Positions 42,495-53,785 of a DNA stretch of 64,000 nt are shown here, one piece after another. Positions within the stretch are counted from its first letter, which is position 1. Every line of letters starts with the position of its first letter. The DNA comes from Symbiodinium kawagutii (lineage: Eukaryota > Sar > Dinophyceae > Suessiales > Symbiodiniaceae), in contig VSDK01010537.1 in assembly GCA_009767595.1 (NCBI GenBank), forward strand, positions 164,543 through 228,542, in the 5' to 3' direction. Both the position numbers and the translations under genes were made by a program. Under the pieces are notes generated by a model. It worked only from the letters and a program-made list of their open reading frames with translations. It did not search any database and had not been told where the DNA came from.

Positions 42495-42690
42495 AAAAAC
42501 GGGGGAAAACCTCCGCCCTCCAACCATCCAACCCCCCTCCGCCACCCGCAGCGCCGGCGCCTTCCACGACGCATCGCGGTCCGACGGGCGCGCCGTCGCC
42601 CGAGGCGGCGCCCCGCAGCTTCCCAGTAGCCTTGGGTGCCTCGATGCCCAGCACCACGTCGGCGGCGCGGAGCACTGCAGCGGTGTAGAG
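42495..42690 (-). CDS. GC-rich exon
   Basis: The minus frame encodes AAVLRAADVVLGIEAPKATG then KLRGAASGDGAPVGPRCVVE and a Gly/Ala-rich end. It has the highest G+C of the window, and codon third positions are mostly G/C. No family recognised. It sits between C-type sequence plus the 40-bp repeat on the left and an AT-rich tract on the right. Confidence 0.5.
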
Positions 42691-42699
42691 ATAGCCTAC

Positions 42700-43460
42700 A
42701 GCACTGGGGAGTTGGTTACTAATAGTAACTGGTAAATAATAAGTAGTAAATCATAGTTATTACTATGGTAGTTGGTATTTACTAGTTGTAACAGTTATTA
42801 AGAAAATGTTAGTTGTACTATTTACTAGTACTATTAACATATATTTGATTTACAGGATTATAGTTATAACATTACTAATAGAACGAGTTATTACTATTAA
42901 CATATATGTGAGTGGTGGCCATAGTATTGTAGTTCTAACAGTTGTTAAGAATGATAGTTAATAGTTGATTGTACTATTAAATCTATCATGTAAATACTAC
43001 TGATATTGATATTACAACTAACTACTAATAGTTGATTCTGCTATTTAATAGTTGGCTAATCAACTAATTGGGAATATACCTAGTTGAATGTAGCTGATAT
43101 CATTCCTAATTACTACATTAGTTGATATTACTACAAATAGTTGATACCCCTAGGGCTGTTGATAATTACTAGTTAATGATAGTTGATATGATTGCTAATT
43201 ACTACTAATAGTTGACAACCCTAGGGCACTTAATGGTCAATATGTAGGGTGACTAGTAACTCTAGGGATTATAGCTATAATGGTTGCTAGTAATGGCAAT
43301 TAGTAATGATTAATTGATACGAGTGAACTAGCTGATATTCTAGTAGATATGGGACTAGTGACAAACTAGTAGTATAGTGGGGTTATGACTAGTTGATGTT
43401 TTACTTGATATTAGTGACACAATGATGGTAATGTATTTACTGCTTGTAAGAGACTTCACG
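42700..43460. repeat. AT-rich TAGTTGATA repeat array
   Basis: Degenerate TACTAATAGTTGATA, ATTACTAGTTAATGATAG and CTAGGG words for more than 700 bp. The boundary with the GC-rich exon is abrupt. Confidence 0.7.
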
Positions 43461-43539
43461 TTTACAGGAGCTTATGATTGTAATATATGATAGCAAGGGC
43501 TAACGGTACATGATGAATTTTCATAATGTATGGTAGTAC

Positions 43540-43960
43540 CGGCTGAAGATCACAGTGATGAATCATATTTAATGAGAGTGACTCATAATTGATAATAGTG
43601 GTCAATAACGCTGATTAGTTAGCATAAGTGGTTACCCATTGCCACATGAGTTAAAACCAGAATGTTATGAGTTGATAATCAAGCATTAATATTACCCAAT
43701 CCGGTGAATAGGCAAATGAAAAATGGTCAAGAGTGGATAGTTTACCAACTGTGGAACAATCCTGACTAACGATTCCTGATTGATGGCGAATAGGCTGGTT
43801 AGTGGCTATGACTATTGATGACTAACACTGGTAGATCAATGGATAGTAGATTCTTAATTGATGGTTGACAAGCTCTTATGTACGCTGCTTAGCAGTTGGT
43901 GACTGGTTGATCAATAGAATGTAATTTGATGGTTGAGTAGTGGTGAACAATAGTGAGTGA
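43540..43960. other. Non-coding, G-type micro-repeats
   Basis: GATTGATGGCGAATAGGC and AATTTGATGGTTGAGTAGTGG words. No exon seen. Confidence 0.5.
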
Positions 43961-43967
43961 TAGCCAC

Positions 43968-44165
43968 GCTTAACCATCATTAAACAACATTTAACCATCA
44001 TTGAACAACGTTTAACCATCATTCAACCATCATGAGCAATCCAGAACAGATGTAGCTGAAGATATCCAAAGCAGTGGCTACCATCATTTGACCATCATTT
44101 AGCCATCATCATCAATCATCATTGCCACCAACAACTGCCAAGACTGGTTACTCAGGTAGGAATTA
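43968..44165. repeat. C-type tract ending at a possible micro-exon
   Basis: AACCATCATTAAACAACATT and related words run to 44140. The sequence then reads CACCAACAACTGCCAAGACT then GGTTACTCAG|GTAGGAATT and switches to G-type. This is the same context that surrounds real exons, but only about 30 bp are available. Confidence 0.4.
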
Positions 44166-44169
44166 TGAT

Positions 44170-44960
44170 AGTTGGGAGCGGCTCATAAGCTGGTGGCGCT
44201 GATAATGGTTGACACGGAATGCTAAATTAGCAATGGCTTTATAAGCAATGGCTCAAATAATTCTGGACCCATGGTTGTTCGGGAGCTTACAAGGAGCCTT
44301 TTTTGTCATGATGCTTGTTCAAAGAATGGTTGTGTTGGTCAGTACCGACTCATAAGCGATGATGAATCATATCTATAGGATGATCAATAAGCGTCCGTAC
44401 CTCAATCGTAGTGGCAAATTTCTTGTTACAAACTGGTAAATTGATGGCTAACAATAAGTAGCTATGATGATTGATTATATTCCTACTTGGTTAGTGGCTT
44501 ATCTCATAAAGTAGCTCTTTTAGGATCAATAATATTGGTTGCTGATGGTTAGAAATCTGGTGGATTGATTGACATGAATGTGGCTGTCAATGGTTGGGCC
44601 TTTCTTTTTCGGAGATGAAATCAAACGGAGGATGATCGTGCTCAATGGTTGATGACATTTATGGCTCTATAATGATAATCATAGTGGATGAGGGGCATGG
44701 AGGAGTGGCTGCTACCGGTGATTTATAGTGGTTGATCATGGTTAAACGATGTTTTAAAGCAATGATCACTAATGCTCAATGATTGCCAACAATGGTCCAG
44801 CGATGCTTGGCAACAAAATATAATATTCTGTAATGGATGGAGGGGAGCTAATAACAACGTGCAATGATAGGGTAGCTTCAGGAGCTTGGGACGGAGAGAA
44901 TAATAGTGGCTAACTGCGGTAACCATGCTTAATGATGGTTCGTGATGGCGTGAAAGGAAG
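44170..44960. repeat. G-type micro-repeat region
   Basis: About 800 bp rich in AATGGTTGACAC, AGTGGTTGATCATGG and GGTTCGTGATGG. No coding signal. Confidence 0.6.
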
Positions 44961-45429
44961 GTTAATTGAGTTCATGGTATATCATGGTTCATAGCTGGCC
45001 AGCAAGCTGTTCATCATGGTGGTATATGACAGCCTTTATCAGCTGGTGCCTTTTGCACAGCGCCAGGTTCCTTCATGTCATGCCACTGGCAAATGGCTCC
45101 ACCAGCAAATTCTCAGGTGATTCTCAGCCGCTTGCCAGTGGTGAAAAGTCAACCGTCAACCCCTAGATGGTGATTCTCATCAACCATGTCACCATGGTGA
45201 TTATCAACTGCAGTACATGATTAACCACTACCATGAATCATTACCAATCATAACCATTGACCATACTGATGACTATCCACCATTTATACCAGATTTCCTT
45301 TCCGGGTTTCCATATACAAATGGTGATGTTCCATTTCCAGCTTGGCTTACTAAAGGGTTACAACCATAATTACTGCGAATTACGGTGCATGAACTACGCT
45401 TACAGCCATAATTATCATGATGATCATGG

Positions 45430-45560
45430 GACGACTATCATTATAGCACCATTGCCATGGGCTCCTTCTGCCAAGGCTAGCCCGAGCGACCCTTTGCAGC
45501 ATCTTGTCGAACTTCCGGGGCATCGGAACCTCGGTGCCGTTTTTCCCCAAATGTAACAAC
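45430..45560 (-). CDS. Exon-like island
   Basis: The minus frame encodes GKNGTEVPMPRKFDKMLQRV then ARASLGRRSPWQW. Basic and well composed. C-type sequence lies to the left (45180-45260). A plus frame is open but Pro/Ser-biased. Family unknown. Confidence 0.42.
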
Positions 45561-45796
45561 AAAACCACCAACATTTTAGTCATCAAGGTTTGGACGTGCA
45601 TGTATGTAGGGATATGATATGAGCATCTATATAAACATCAGTATAGTCTCATCAAGAGCTTGTCTTCGGTGAGTTGTCTCGTTCCCAATGTGGATTAAAA
45701 GCTTAAACCTTACACCCCAAGAAGCGATACCCGAAAACCCTAAAACACAATGGTTCTAAGACAGTGTCATGAACTCTTGGACAGACTGTCCCTTGT

Positions 45797-45816
45797 ACAA
45801 ATATATATATATATAT
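45797..45816. repeat. (AT)n microsatellite
   Basis: ATATATATATATATAT. Similar runs lie at 49519-49534 and 55017-55031. Confidence 0.9.
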
Positions 45817-46274
45817 CATCGTATGGTTATTCTTTCGTACTTATCATTGTTTCTGGTTGGATTGACTATTCAGCACCATTAGTCATATCGTTCCTTAGCC
45901 TGTATGAACCAGATCCACTATGAACAACCATTTGACAATACAAGACACCACCAAATAAACCACTATCAACCATCAATCAACATAAACATTCTCAGTTGTT
46001 TCTGACAATCATTACTAATCATTCACAGATATCATTCACCAGCAATTGCCATTCTCAGAAACACCGATCAACTTTCACTGCCAACCATCGTTCACCAGAC
46101 TTGACCATCACGATTGACCACTACTAATTCTAATGATCCCAAACAATGGCAACAAAATTTGTTCTCAACGAAAATGAACCTTAATGAACCACTACAAACC
46201 ATTATCGTTCATCCTCCTTAACCATCATCAAGCATCGTAAACCATTGTTAACCATCATCAACCCTCAACCATCA

Positions 46275-46425
46275 ACTCACCGCCAACATCAAACGTCTCC
46301 GAGCTCGCGCTGTCCCCAGCAACCAGCAATCTCCTGCCGCAGCATTGCGCGCACCGCCATAGCGCCGCCGTCTTTGGCTTTGAATTGCTCCTCTGGCCTT
46401 GGAGGACGACGGTGGATGTGTTTAC
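46275..46425 (-). CDS. Exon-like island
   Basis: A minus frame reads RPEEQFKAKDGGAMAVRAML then RQEIAGCWGQREL. Another minus frame (PKTAALWRCAQCCGRRLL) is open as well. C-type tract on the left (46195-46280), 9-bp GGATGGATT array on the right. Confidence 0.4.
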
Positions 46426-46494
46426 TGACTTGACTGATCCAAGAGGATCACAGCAGATGAGTAGATGGATCCTGTCAATCAAAGCTGTGGATTA

Positions 46495-46560
46495 GATGGA
46501 TTGGATGGATTGGATGGATTGGATGGATTAGATGGATTATATGGATTAGATGGACTAGAT
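46495..46560. repeat. 9-bp GATTGGATG tandem array
   Basis: Seven units, with variants GATTAGATG and GATTATATG. Confidence 0.92.
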
Positions 46561-47691
46561 ATCAAATCATCTATATCCAAAATCAAATCCATAGCTTGCT
46601 AATTGATCCTCATGTTACTAGTTCAACTAATCTAATTGGATCTGACTGGAAAAAACGAATCGGAATCATTTCCACATGAGCTGATGGCTACAATGATAGT
46701 TAATGGTTACAGCAATGATCATACTTGGATTAATCAATATTAGATATTCCAAAAATCTATTCCATAGGATCATAGTTGGATTGTCCATTATCTGCTGGTT
46801 ACAATAATTGTCGGTTCGTAATGATTAGATGGTAGATGATAAGGATTGATGGGAGAAGAATCTTCGACACCAACAATGGTGTCTAACCATCATTGACCAT
46901 CATGATTGAGGGCGGCAATCATAGGGCGGGAGAATTATCAGGTACAAACATTTCTCAATACTCATTAACAATATCAATTAATGAGGCAGAAATACTCATC
47001 AATCATAGTTAATACTCATCAATGATTAGTTAATGATAATTTCCATCCATCAGGATGATCAATGACGGATTGTAATGATTGATCGGTGAACAAAACCACC
47101 ATACAACTCACCAAGCAAGCAACCAACCACACAAAACATTGAATCAACAGTGCTGTTTGTCCAACAGTGTTGGTTGGAACTTTGTCGTTTCGATATACTG
47201 TTGGACATAACAGCAATGTTATTGACTAACTTTTGTCAAAGTTTTGGTTCTTGGTGATATAGTGTCCTGATAAATTTATGTTTCGAACAAGCATTGACCA
47301 CAAATCAAAAGTAGCCTTATCTAACCTTACTGCTAGCTGGGATCAAAATCACCCCAGGAGATCCCTTATGATCAACCATTAACCAACTTGCTCAACCATA
47401 AACAACCAACAATTAACCATGAGTTAATCAAACGACATATTCTTCACCATTCGTGAACAAACAATTAAACAACCCTCCACAACTGGTTTACTTAATCGAT
47501 GCTAACCAATGCTAACCAATATTCTTTAAAGCAAGAACTGACCATTTCTAAACCAAGTCAATCCCTTTACCAATGGCTAATTGTTTTATTGTCGGCTCCG
47601 GTCGTACGTAACGACGCGGACAGATGTCTGCAATTCTCATTGCAACAGAGTGCGCATGTTTATTTTTCCCCACGCCTGTCAGGTGAAATCT

Positions 47692-47850
47692 CTCCGGGAG
47701 GGGACAGGGTCGGCTGGACCATCATGTTGACGTTCGCTTGTACCGTGCAACGATGCTGATGCTCCGGGAGGGGACAGGGTCGGCTGGACCATCATGTTGA
47801 CGTTCGCTTGCACTGTGCAACGATGTTGATGCTCCGGGAGGGGACATTGC
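47692..47850. repeat. 70-bp tandem repeat, 2.3 units
   Basis: CTCCGGGAGGGGACA marks starts at 47692, 47762 and 47832. The first two units are almost identical, and GGACAGGGTCGGCTGGACC is diagnostic. The third is truncated. Confidence 0.95.
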
Positions 47851-47879
47851 CCGTCTGATTTGCAGCTCGTCGGTTGCTT

Positions 47880-48203
47880 TCAAAGCCTGGCTTGCCCACT
47901 GTGCTCAAAAGCATGGGACACTATCGCAAGTCCAGAGCAAATGCTTTGGGTCATTCCCCGCTTGATTTTCTTGAACTCAGTCATGACAATTCTTGGCTGT
48001 TCGCATGAGTCCAGAAAAAGGAGTGCCAAAAAAACCGGAGAAAGAGCCACAAAACCTTGAAAAAAAGGGTACAAACAGCTGATCATGTTCATTTCGCCTA
48101 GGCCCCAGCCCACTTCGGTTTCGTTGTAGCCCCATGCCAATTTCGTCCAGAATTTTGAAAAAATGAACTCGAGAATGGAGACTGAAACAATTGAGAAAAA
48201 CAA
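47880..48203 (-). CDS. Hypothetical membrane-protein fragment
   Basis: The minus frame encodes KFWTKLAWGYNETEVGWGLG then EMNMISCLYPFFQGFVALSP and VFLALLFLDSCEQPRIVMTE, followed by a basic FKKIKRGMTQ. One hydrophobic segment (about 20 residues) could span a membrane, with a basic patch after it. An overlapping minus frame is hydrophobic too. Family not recognised. Confidence 0.4.
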   Translation of the reverse strand: MFFSIVSVSILEFIFSKFWTKLAWGYNETEVGWGLGEMNMISCLYPFFQGFVALSPVFLALLFLDSCEQPRIVMTEFKKIKRGMTQSICSGLAIVSHAFEHSGQARL

Positions 48204-48349
48204 AAAACAGTGGAAAAACCCATGAACAACCCATGTGTTGACATATGAACATGTCGGAAACGCGTCATTACACGCTTTCGGAACGTTGTTTTAACCATAT
48301 TTGACCATGAACCAATCAACCAGCGTTCACCGCGGTCACATCACAGTCA

Positions 48350-48385
48350 TATAGCTATGGGTCAAATCCTGGCACCGCAAGTGCA
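48350..48385. mobile_element. Family-2 left end only
   Basis: CATATA then GCTATGGGTCAAATCCTGGC. No right end found nearby. Confidence 0.45.
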
Positions 48386-48904
48386 CATCCCACCAAGGAC
48401 CAAGCCAGTACCAAACTAGTACAACCAACACTTCTTCGATGCTTACACATAATACTGGATAATGGTTTGTAATAATAGTAGAGGTTAATAATGGTTAGTA
48501 GTGTAACCAAAAGCTTGATATTAGTTTGTATTTCCTCTACTATTGTTGGTCATTATCCCACTACTTGACCTTTATGACCTATTATTAAGCGTTGGTTATC
48601 CACTTATGGGTAGTGTCATCCACCATCATCAACTAACACTACAAGTCGCAGTTTGCCAATCCATTACCATTAGTCCTTCAATATCCACCCTTCTTAAGTA
48701 AATTAACTACTATTAAGTTGTGGTTATCAATCAAAATGGCTAAGCAAATATCAACCATTGACTATCGACTACTGTAAGCTTAATTGGATTTGATTAGCTT
48801 AGTGTCGTTGAAAGTGGAGATTGGCTCTGTATCATTGATCATTAACCATTATCATTGCTACTATAAGGTTCATTGACAATAGTTAATTAATGTATGGAGC
48901 CATA

Positions 48905-49040
48905 TTAACCCTTCGCAGTCCCGTCCAAGCATCGGCAGTTCCTGAAACCACGCTTTGGCCACTTCCGACGGTGCAGCTTGCGATTTGAAGCATCGCAACC
49001 ATGGCGGCTCCGCCATGGGCTGGGAAGCTGGGGAGGCCCC
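48905..49040 (-). CDS. Exon-like island
   Basis: Two minus frames read like protein: AHGGAAMVAMLQIASCTVGS and, alternatively, CFKSQAAPSEVAKAWFQELP then MLGRDCEG. The second has an amphipathic helix resembling the second helix of a PPR repeat, but the match is loose. Confidence 0.35.
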
Positions 49041-49535
49041 ACACCCTAAGGGATAGGACTAAGCATGATAAGGGGAGCTGACCCCCTGGGAAGCACAAGC
49101 AAAAAGAGCCATATCCTGGTTGCTGGTCAGTTGCGCTCATCAACAACAAAATTAATCGATCAACAAATCATCTCATGTGGGGCGGAAATGAAACATGTTT
49201 GAAACCATTAACCAGCGCCATATATCCCAACGATTTGGATGTAATGATGGTGCAGAATGATCCATGTGCAGGTACAGCAGTTATATCCACGATACTTCAA
49301 CAAATCAACAGGTATACGCAATAGCTTTGAAGCTGCTGATATCATGTGCAAGCAAAAAAATCTTCACCTCCCAGTTACCATCGGATACATGTTGTCTTCA
49401 TTACTGCATATTACTACTGGGCCGATGATCCCAATTTAACCCAGTGTTTCTAATGGTGATACTGGTTTATACTGATTACTGACAATAGTTTATCAGAAAC
49501 TGTTTGTCATTATCATTCTATATATATATATATCA

Positions 49536-49780
49536 TTGCTGAGGTTATTATTTTACTGGACAGCAACTAGTTGTGATGTGAGTTTTACTTTAACAGCTTG
49601 GAGCCGAATAGGGCAGCCACGGCTGATTCAGCTTGGCTTGCTGAGATGGACCTCGGGTCGATGGATTTCAGTTGGTGAACGTGGATGTGCAGCTGCTTGT
49701 ACAACAAAATCTCACCACAGTGGCCGTAGCCTTCAAGGTGGGTTGTGCCTGTCGAAGCAGCTGGTAATTACCCATCATCA
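49536..49780 (+). CDS. ORF, doubtful
   Basis: The plus frame contains AWSRIGQPRLIQLGLLRWTS then GRWISVGERGCAAACTTKSH. Some protein character, no junctions. Confidence 0.25.
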
Positions 49781-50159
49781 TTATCAACACATGTTAATTG
49801 TTTGTTCACGTTTGGTCACTGCTGTGGTTAACCATCATTACGCATCATTCATCAACATTAGAACCGACATCACTAATGATGATTTGTCATCAACTAACCA
49901 CCGATATCAACTACTTTTAGCTACAATTGGCCGTTGCCAACACCTATGGGTAACTGGTTAACCACTATTTGTATCATTAGCCATCGCTGACAACTATCGA
50001 CCATTACTAAGCAACCATTCACCATCAGTTCACCAGCGCCACCTAAAACATCCGCAAGAAATGCTACCACTCCTGTATCATCATAACCAACTCTTGACCA
50101 CCATTAACCATGGATCAACAATTGGAGAAACCATCACCATCAATTCATCAAACACTGGC

Positions 50160-50270
50160 CATCAGCCACCACTTAACCACCATTGAACTATCATTAACTC
50201 AACATTAACCATCATGAACCATCACTTCACCATCATTTCAACGATCGTTTGACCATCACTTCACCACCAT
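50160..50270. repeat. C-type micro-repeat tract
   Basis: AACCACCATTGAACTATCAT, AACATTAACCATCATGAACC. Confidence 0.8.
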
Positions 50271-50273
50271 CTT

Positions 50274-50490
50274 GCTGTGGGTCAAAACCCAGTACCCCTG
50301 GTTCCTCTATCATTAACCATTGTTTTCCTGCTATTATTGTTGCTGAACTTATCCCATTATTGGTTGCTTAATTGCTTGACACAACTCGCCATATAGTTGG
50401 CATATCCCCTACTGTTGTTACGTATTATCAGTATTATCCCCTATCATTAACTATTTACCAGCTATCATTGGTTGGCTAAAGCCTTGACCC
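50274..50490. mobile_element. Two overlapping family-2 elements
   Basis: The first is GCTGTGGGTCAAAACCCAGT ... GACACAACTCGC followed by CATATAG (50274-50391). A second right end (AAAGCCTTGACCCATAGCC, 50479-50497) lies about 100 bp further on, with its own CCCCTATCATTAAC centre. Confidence 0.7.
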
Positions 50491-50520
50491 ATAGCCATTT
50501 CAACCACCCTTCGACCATGA

Positions 50521-50653
50521 ATCTGAGAGTTCCGCATGGGCGTCACCGCCACCGGGGCCCGGACGCCTTCATCCACTCGGAACCTCTGCCATGCGCGTGC
50601 AAGGCCGAGCTCAACGTGGAGGACTCGGTGGCTGCGGTTCATGGGAGGCCAGG
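50521..50653. CDS. GC-rich exon-like island, strand unclear
   Basis: Plus frame: RHRHRGPDAFIHSEPLPCAC then KAELNVEDSVAAVHGRPG, ending at GGCCAG|GTGAGC, a textbook donor. The minus frame VLHVELGLARAWQRFRVDEG is equally open. The donor favours plus. C-type tract left, G-type tract right. Confidence 0.45.
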
Positions 50654-50689
50654 TGAGCCATCGAAAAACCGATGCGAAGGAAGTAATGG

Positions 50690-51010
50690 TTATTTCATAG
50701 CTGGTTAATCAATGGTTAACTATTGATAGCTTTAATAGCTGGCCAATTAATGCTATCAATGACTAATTTCTTCAATAATGGTTAATGTCTTCAAATATGA
50801 AATACCCATTCAAATCTAAGGTAAGTGATTGACCATCAATCAATGGTTAATGTCTTTGATCAGTGGTTAAAATGGTTGATTAATGGTTATCTAGTGGTTG
50901 ATCTGTGGTTCATTAATTGGATGAAAAAAGGTGATTAATCCTGCCTGAGATGATGATCTATATGGCGATTAAGGGTGCTTAACGAATGGTTAAAGAATGA
51001 TTAATGATGG
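50690..51010. repeat. G-type micro-repeat tract
   Basis: GGTTAATCAATGGTTAACTA, GTGGTTGATCTGTGGTTC and similar. Confidence 0.8.
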
Positions 51011-51059
51011 TTAAAAAATGGGGGACAGTCACCAACAATAATGGGTAAACAACTGGTAT

Positions 51060-51163
51060 ATAGGGCTTTTCCAAGATTGTGAACCCCCAAAGTGGATGGT
51101 TTACCATTATGTAAGGTTGATATTGGATGATAACTGGGGGTACCCCTATTTCGAGAAACACCC
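51060..51163. mobile_element. Family-1 TIR element
   Basis: Left AGGGCTTTTCCAAGATTGTG then GAACCCCCAAAG. Right GATAACTGGGGGTACCCCTA then TTTCGAGAAACACCC. Confidence 0.75.
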
Positions 51164-51268
51164 AAATGACTAGTGATGGTTCAAGAATGGCTGATCAGGG
51201 TTCACAATGGTTACTGGTTTATATTCGTGAGAAGAACCAGCAACAAACTAGGGAAATCCCAACCATAC

Positions 51269-51370
51269 GGGTGTTTCTTAAAACTGCAATCCCCCCCAAA
51301 AAAGTTGGTGTACTTTTGAAAGATGCACATCTTCGATGATTTGGGGGTACTTCTTGATGCTAAGAAGCGC
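51269..51370. mobile_element. Family-1 TIR element
   Basis: Left GGGTGTTTCTTAAAACTGCA then a C7 run. Right GATGATTTGGGGGTACTTCT then TGATGCTAAGAAGC. Lies 105 bp from the preceding copy. Confidence 0.65.
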
Positions 51371-51579
51371 GAGCCATTCATGTCCACAATAGTGGGTAAT
51401 ATTCCTAACGTTTAGACACCTTGCCTTATATCAATGCCCATTGGCACGGTTCATTCGCGGCAATCAGCCAGTACGAGGTAAGAATCATTCATGTTGGCTA
51501 ATGTTGTTGGGTGACAAACATGGTCAGCAAAAGGGTGACCGATTAAACATAAATCAAACTTGAATCAACCAATCACACA

Positions 51580-51870
51580 TCCGTTGACCATCAATTAAAA
51601 ACAATAAGCGCTCAATCAACTAATTAAACATCTACAAATCATCAATTAAACAGCAACAAACCAGTAATCAACAAATGAAACATCTGTGAACCATCTGTAA
51701 ACCATCAATTAACGGCCAATAAACCCCTAATCAACCAATTAAATTGAGAATTTCACCATCAATCATCACTTTAACTGGTGGATACACCATCACTTAACTT
51801 ACCATTAACCATGATAAACCATCATCCATCATTAAAAGTGATTGATAAACCACTAACTTCCCATCACTTC
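51580..51870. repeat. C-type tract
   Basis: AATTAAACATCTACAAATCA, AACCATCAATTAACGG and CTTACCATTAACCATG words. Confidence 0.7.
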
Positions 51871-51892
51871 GCCAGGATTCACCAAGCACCAT

Positions 51893-52000
51893 CAGCTATC
51901 TGAGGCCACTGGCGGTGGGATGCAGCCTCAAATGGCCAAGGTCCTCGTAGAAGATGTAGCTCCTTGGGTCAGCGTTGACGGTCCAGGGATGACCAACCAT
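51893..52000 (-). CDS. Exon-like island
   Basis: The minus frame encodes WTVNADPRSYIFYEDLGHLR then LHPTASGLR. The text is strongly protein-like and the alternative frames are broken. It lies precisely between a C-type tract (left) and a G-type tract (52010-52150, right). The donor may be CCTCA|GATAGC, a GA-type site of the kind reported in dinoflagellates. Family not recognised. Confidence 0.55.
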
Positions 52001-52009
52001 GGTGAACCA

Positions 52010-52160
52010 ACGAAGGCTGGTTGAATCATTGGAGATCATGGTGATCTAAAGGGTGGTCATGGTAGTTAAATGGTGACTTGAATCATGGTAGATCATGGTG
52101 GTTAAATGGTGGTCAAATTATGGTTACATGGTGGTTGATCATGGTATGTTGTGGTATGTT
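52010..52160. repeat. G-type micro-repeat tract
   Basis: GGAGATCATGGTGATC, AATGGTGGTCAAATTATGG. Confidence 0.8.
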
Positions 52161-52619
52161 GTGGTAAATATTGCTTAACATATACACGAATTGTGATGAA
52201 TATGGGTTTAACGCTTGGTTCATCGCTTCACAAATACTAGTTGACCATGTTCGATACTGGTTAATATTGTGGAGCACCTCTCCTAGGCGAATTGTCGTTC
52301 GTGCTGGTTCAAAACTTGCTTGATTACAGCACAGATTAGTTTAATATGGCTCACCATGCTGACTCTAACTGCGGTTTACCAACCATAGCTAAAGTAGTTT
52401 ACTCTACTATTAAAGACGTCATTATGAAACCAATGGGCACCGGTAGATTAGAAATCGTTGACAATGGCAAATCAGTGGTTGCCTACAATGGTTAACAACT
52501 GGTCAGCGGATGGTTCATTGCTGGCTAATGGCTCGTCAACTATTGGCCAAGTACTCGTTAATTGACGGTAAACTAATGGTGAATTGCTGGCCAAACAACG
52601 CTTAACTCATGGCCAATGA

Positions 52620-52979
52620 TTGATCATGATGGCAATGACCAATGTGAACGGTGAACGAAACTCATGGAGACATGAGCAGTGTTGCCAAAACACTGTAATC
52701 TATATACAGCATTTCGTGGAAGCTCTTGGGCCAAAAAACAATCAAAACAAATGCTTTTTTGGCTGCCAGCAAATGATGGGCTACCATAACCCTTTCCAGT
52801 CGCCAACTGTTTGTTTCCAAAATCAGTCCAAAATGCCTTCCCTAAACTATTTTCAAGAATCCTGCCCAAAGTTTTATCAACCTCCGAATGTCGAGAGTTT
52901 TGAAACGTTTGTGGTTGTCGGGCTTGCTGCTTCAACTATACGGCGTTGCAGGATGAGGGGTTCACTAGCAATTTTTTGA
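52620..52979 (+). CDS. Long ORF of uncertain reality
   Basis: 119 codons, Gln/Asn/Phe-rich (NQSKMPSLNYFQESCPKFYQ). No motif and no splice context. The opposite strand is open as well. Probably chance. Confidence 0.18.
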   Translation: MIMMAMTNVNGERNSWRHEQCCQNTVIYIQHFVEALGPKNNQNKCFFGCQQMMGYHNPFQSPTVCFQNQSKMPSLNYFQESCPKFYQPPNVESFETFVVVGLAASTIRRCRMRGSLAIF

Positions 52980-53251
52980 GCCCTAAAACCCACCACTCAC
53001 CAATCATTGAGCCATGAAAAAATATTGTGAATCGACATTTGAGCATGACCAGTCAACCAATGCGAATGACCAGCAACCATTTCTAGTGTCCCTACCTTCC
53101 ATCATCAATTGCAATGAAGCATCATTAGTGTGGCAACAGTGACTCCAGTAGTGCTTACAGTATATAATCATTACCACGTGCGTGACCAGCAATCCTTGAC
53201 CGAGCAATCATACACCATTATTCGCAATCATGAACTCAGAAAGCACATATG

Positions 53252-53350
53252 GTGGTTTCTCAAGCCACAGGGAACCCCCAGAAATGATTGGAATTTATTA
53301 CTACAAATGATTAATATAAAACATGATTCGGGGTCCCCTATTTTGACACC
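53252..53350. mobile_element. Family-1 TIR element with TSD CATATG
   Basis: CATATG flanks it at 53246-53251 and 53351-53356. Left GTGGTTTCTCAAGCCACAGG then GAACCCCC. Right GATTCGGGGTCCCCTATTTT then GACACC. 99 bp. Confidence 0.88.
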
Positions 53351-53714
53351 CATATGTAGTGGCTACATATTATCCAACGGTGGCTGTTGCTTGTTGTCCC
53401 CTGCATCTGGCCACCATCGTTCACCAGTTTGCGTTTAGCACCAGTCATCACCATTTAGCACCAGTCATCACCATTGATTGACCGTATCATTAGGCATCAA
53501 CCATTCTCGACAAACATACATTAAACCATCAATTTTCAGAAAAAAATGTTGACCATTACCATGACCATAAATTCTTGACAATCATGAATATCATAAACTA
53601 GATAACGATCGTAAATCATCAATTAACCAATAACCACCAAAAAAAGAACTATATTTCAGATATGTTTGCCTAGTGTACCATATCAGGAACCACCATCCAC
53701 CACCAACGATTTCG

Positions 53715-53785
53715 GTGTGGGCAAGGCGCGCGACTTGCCAACCCTTGGATTCGGGTGCTTCGGCGCATGCCGCAATAGCCTAGGC
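53715..53785 (-). CDS. PPR-like exon, weak
   Basis: After an acceptor-like TTCGGCCTAG the minus strand encodes AIAACAEAPESKGWQVARLA, which has the A-I-x-A-C...W-Q-V-A spacing of a PPR repeat. Plus-strand frames are also open (GVGKARDLPTLGFGCFG with donor CAG|GTGAAC). It sits at a C-type (53420-53700) to G-type (53800 on) switch. Confidence 0.42.
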
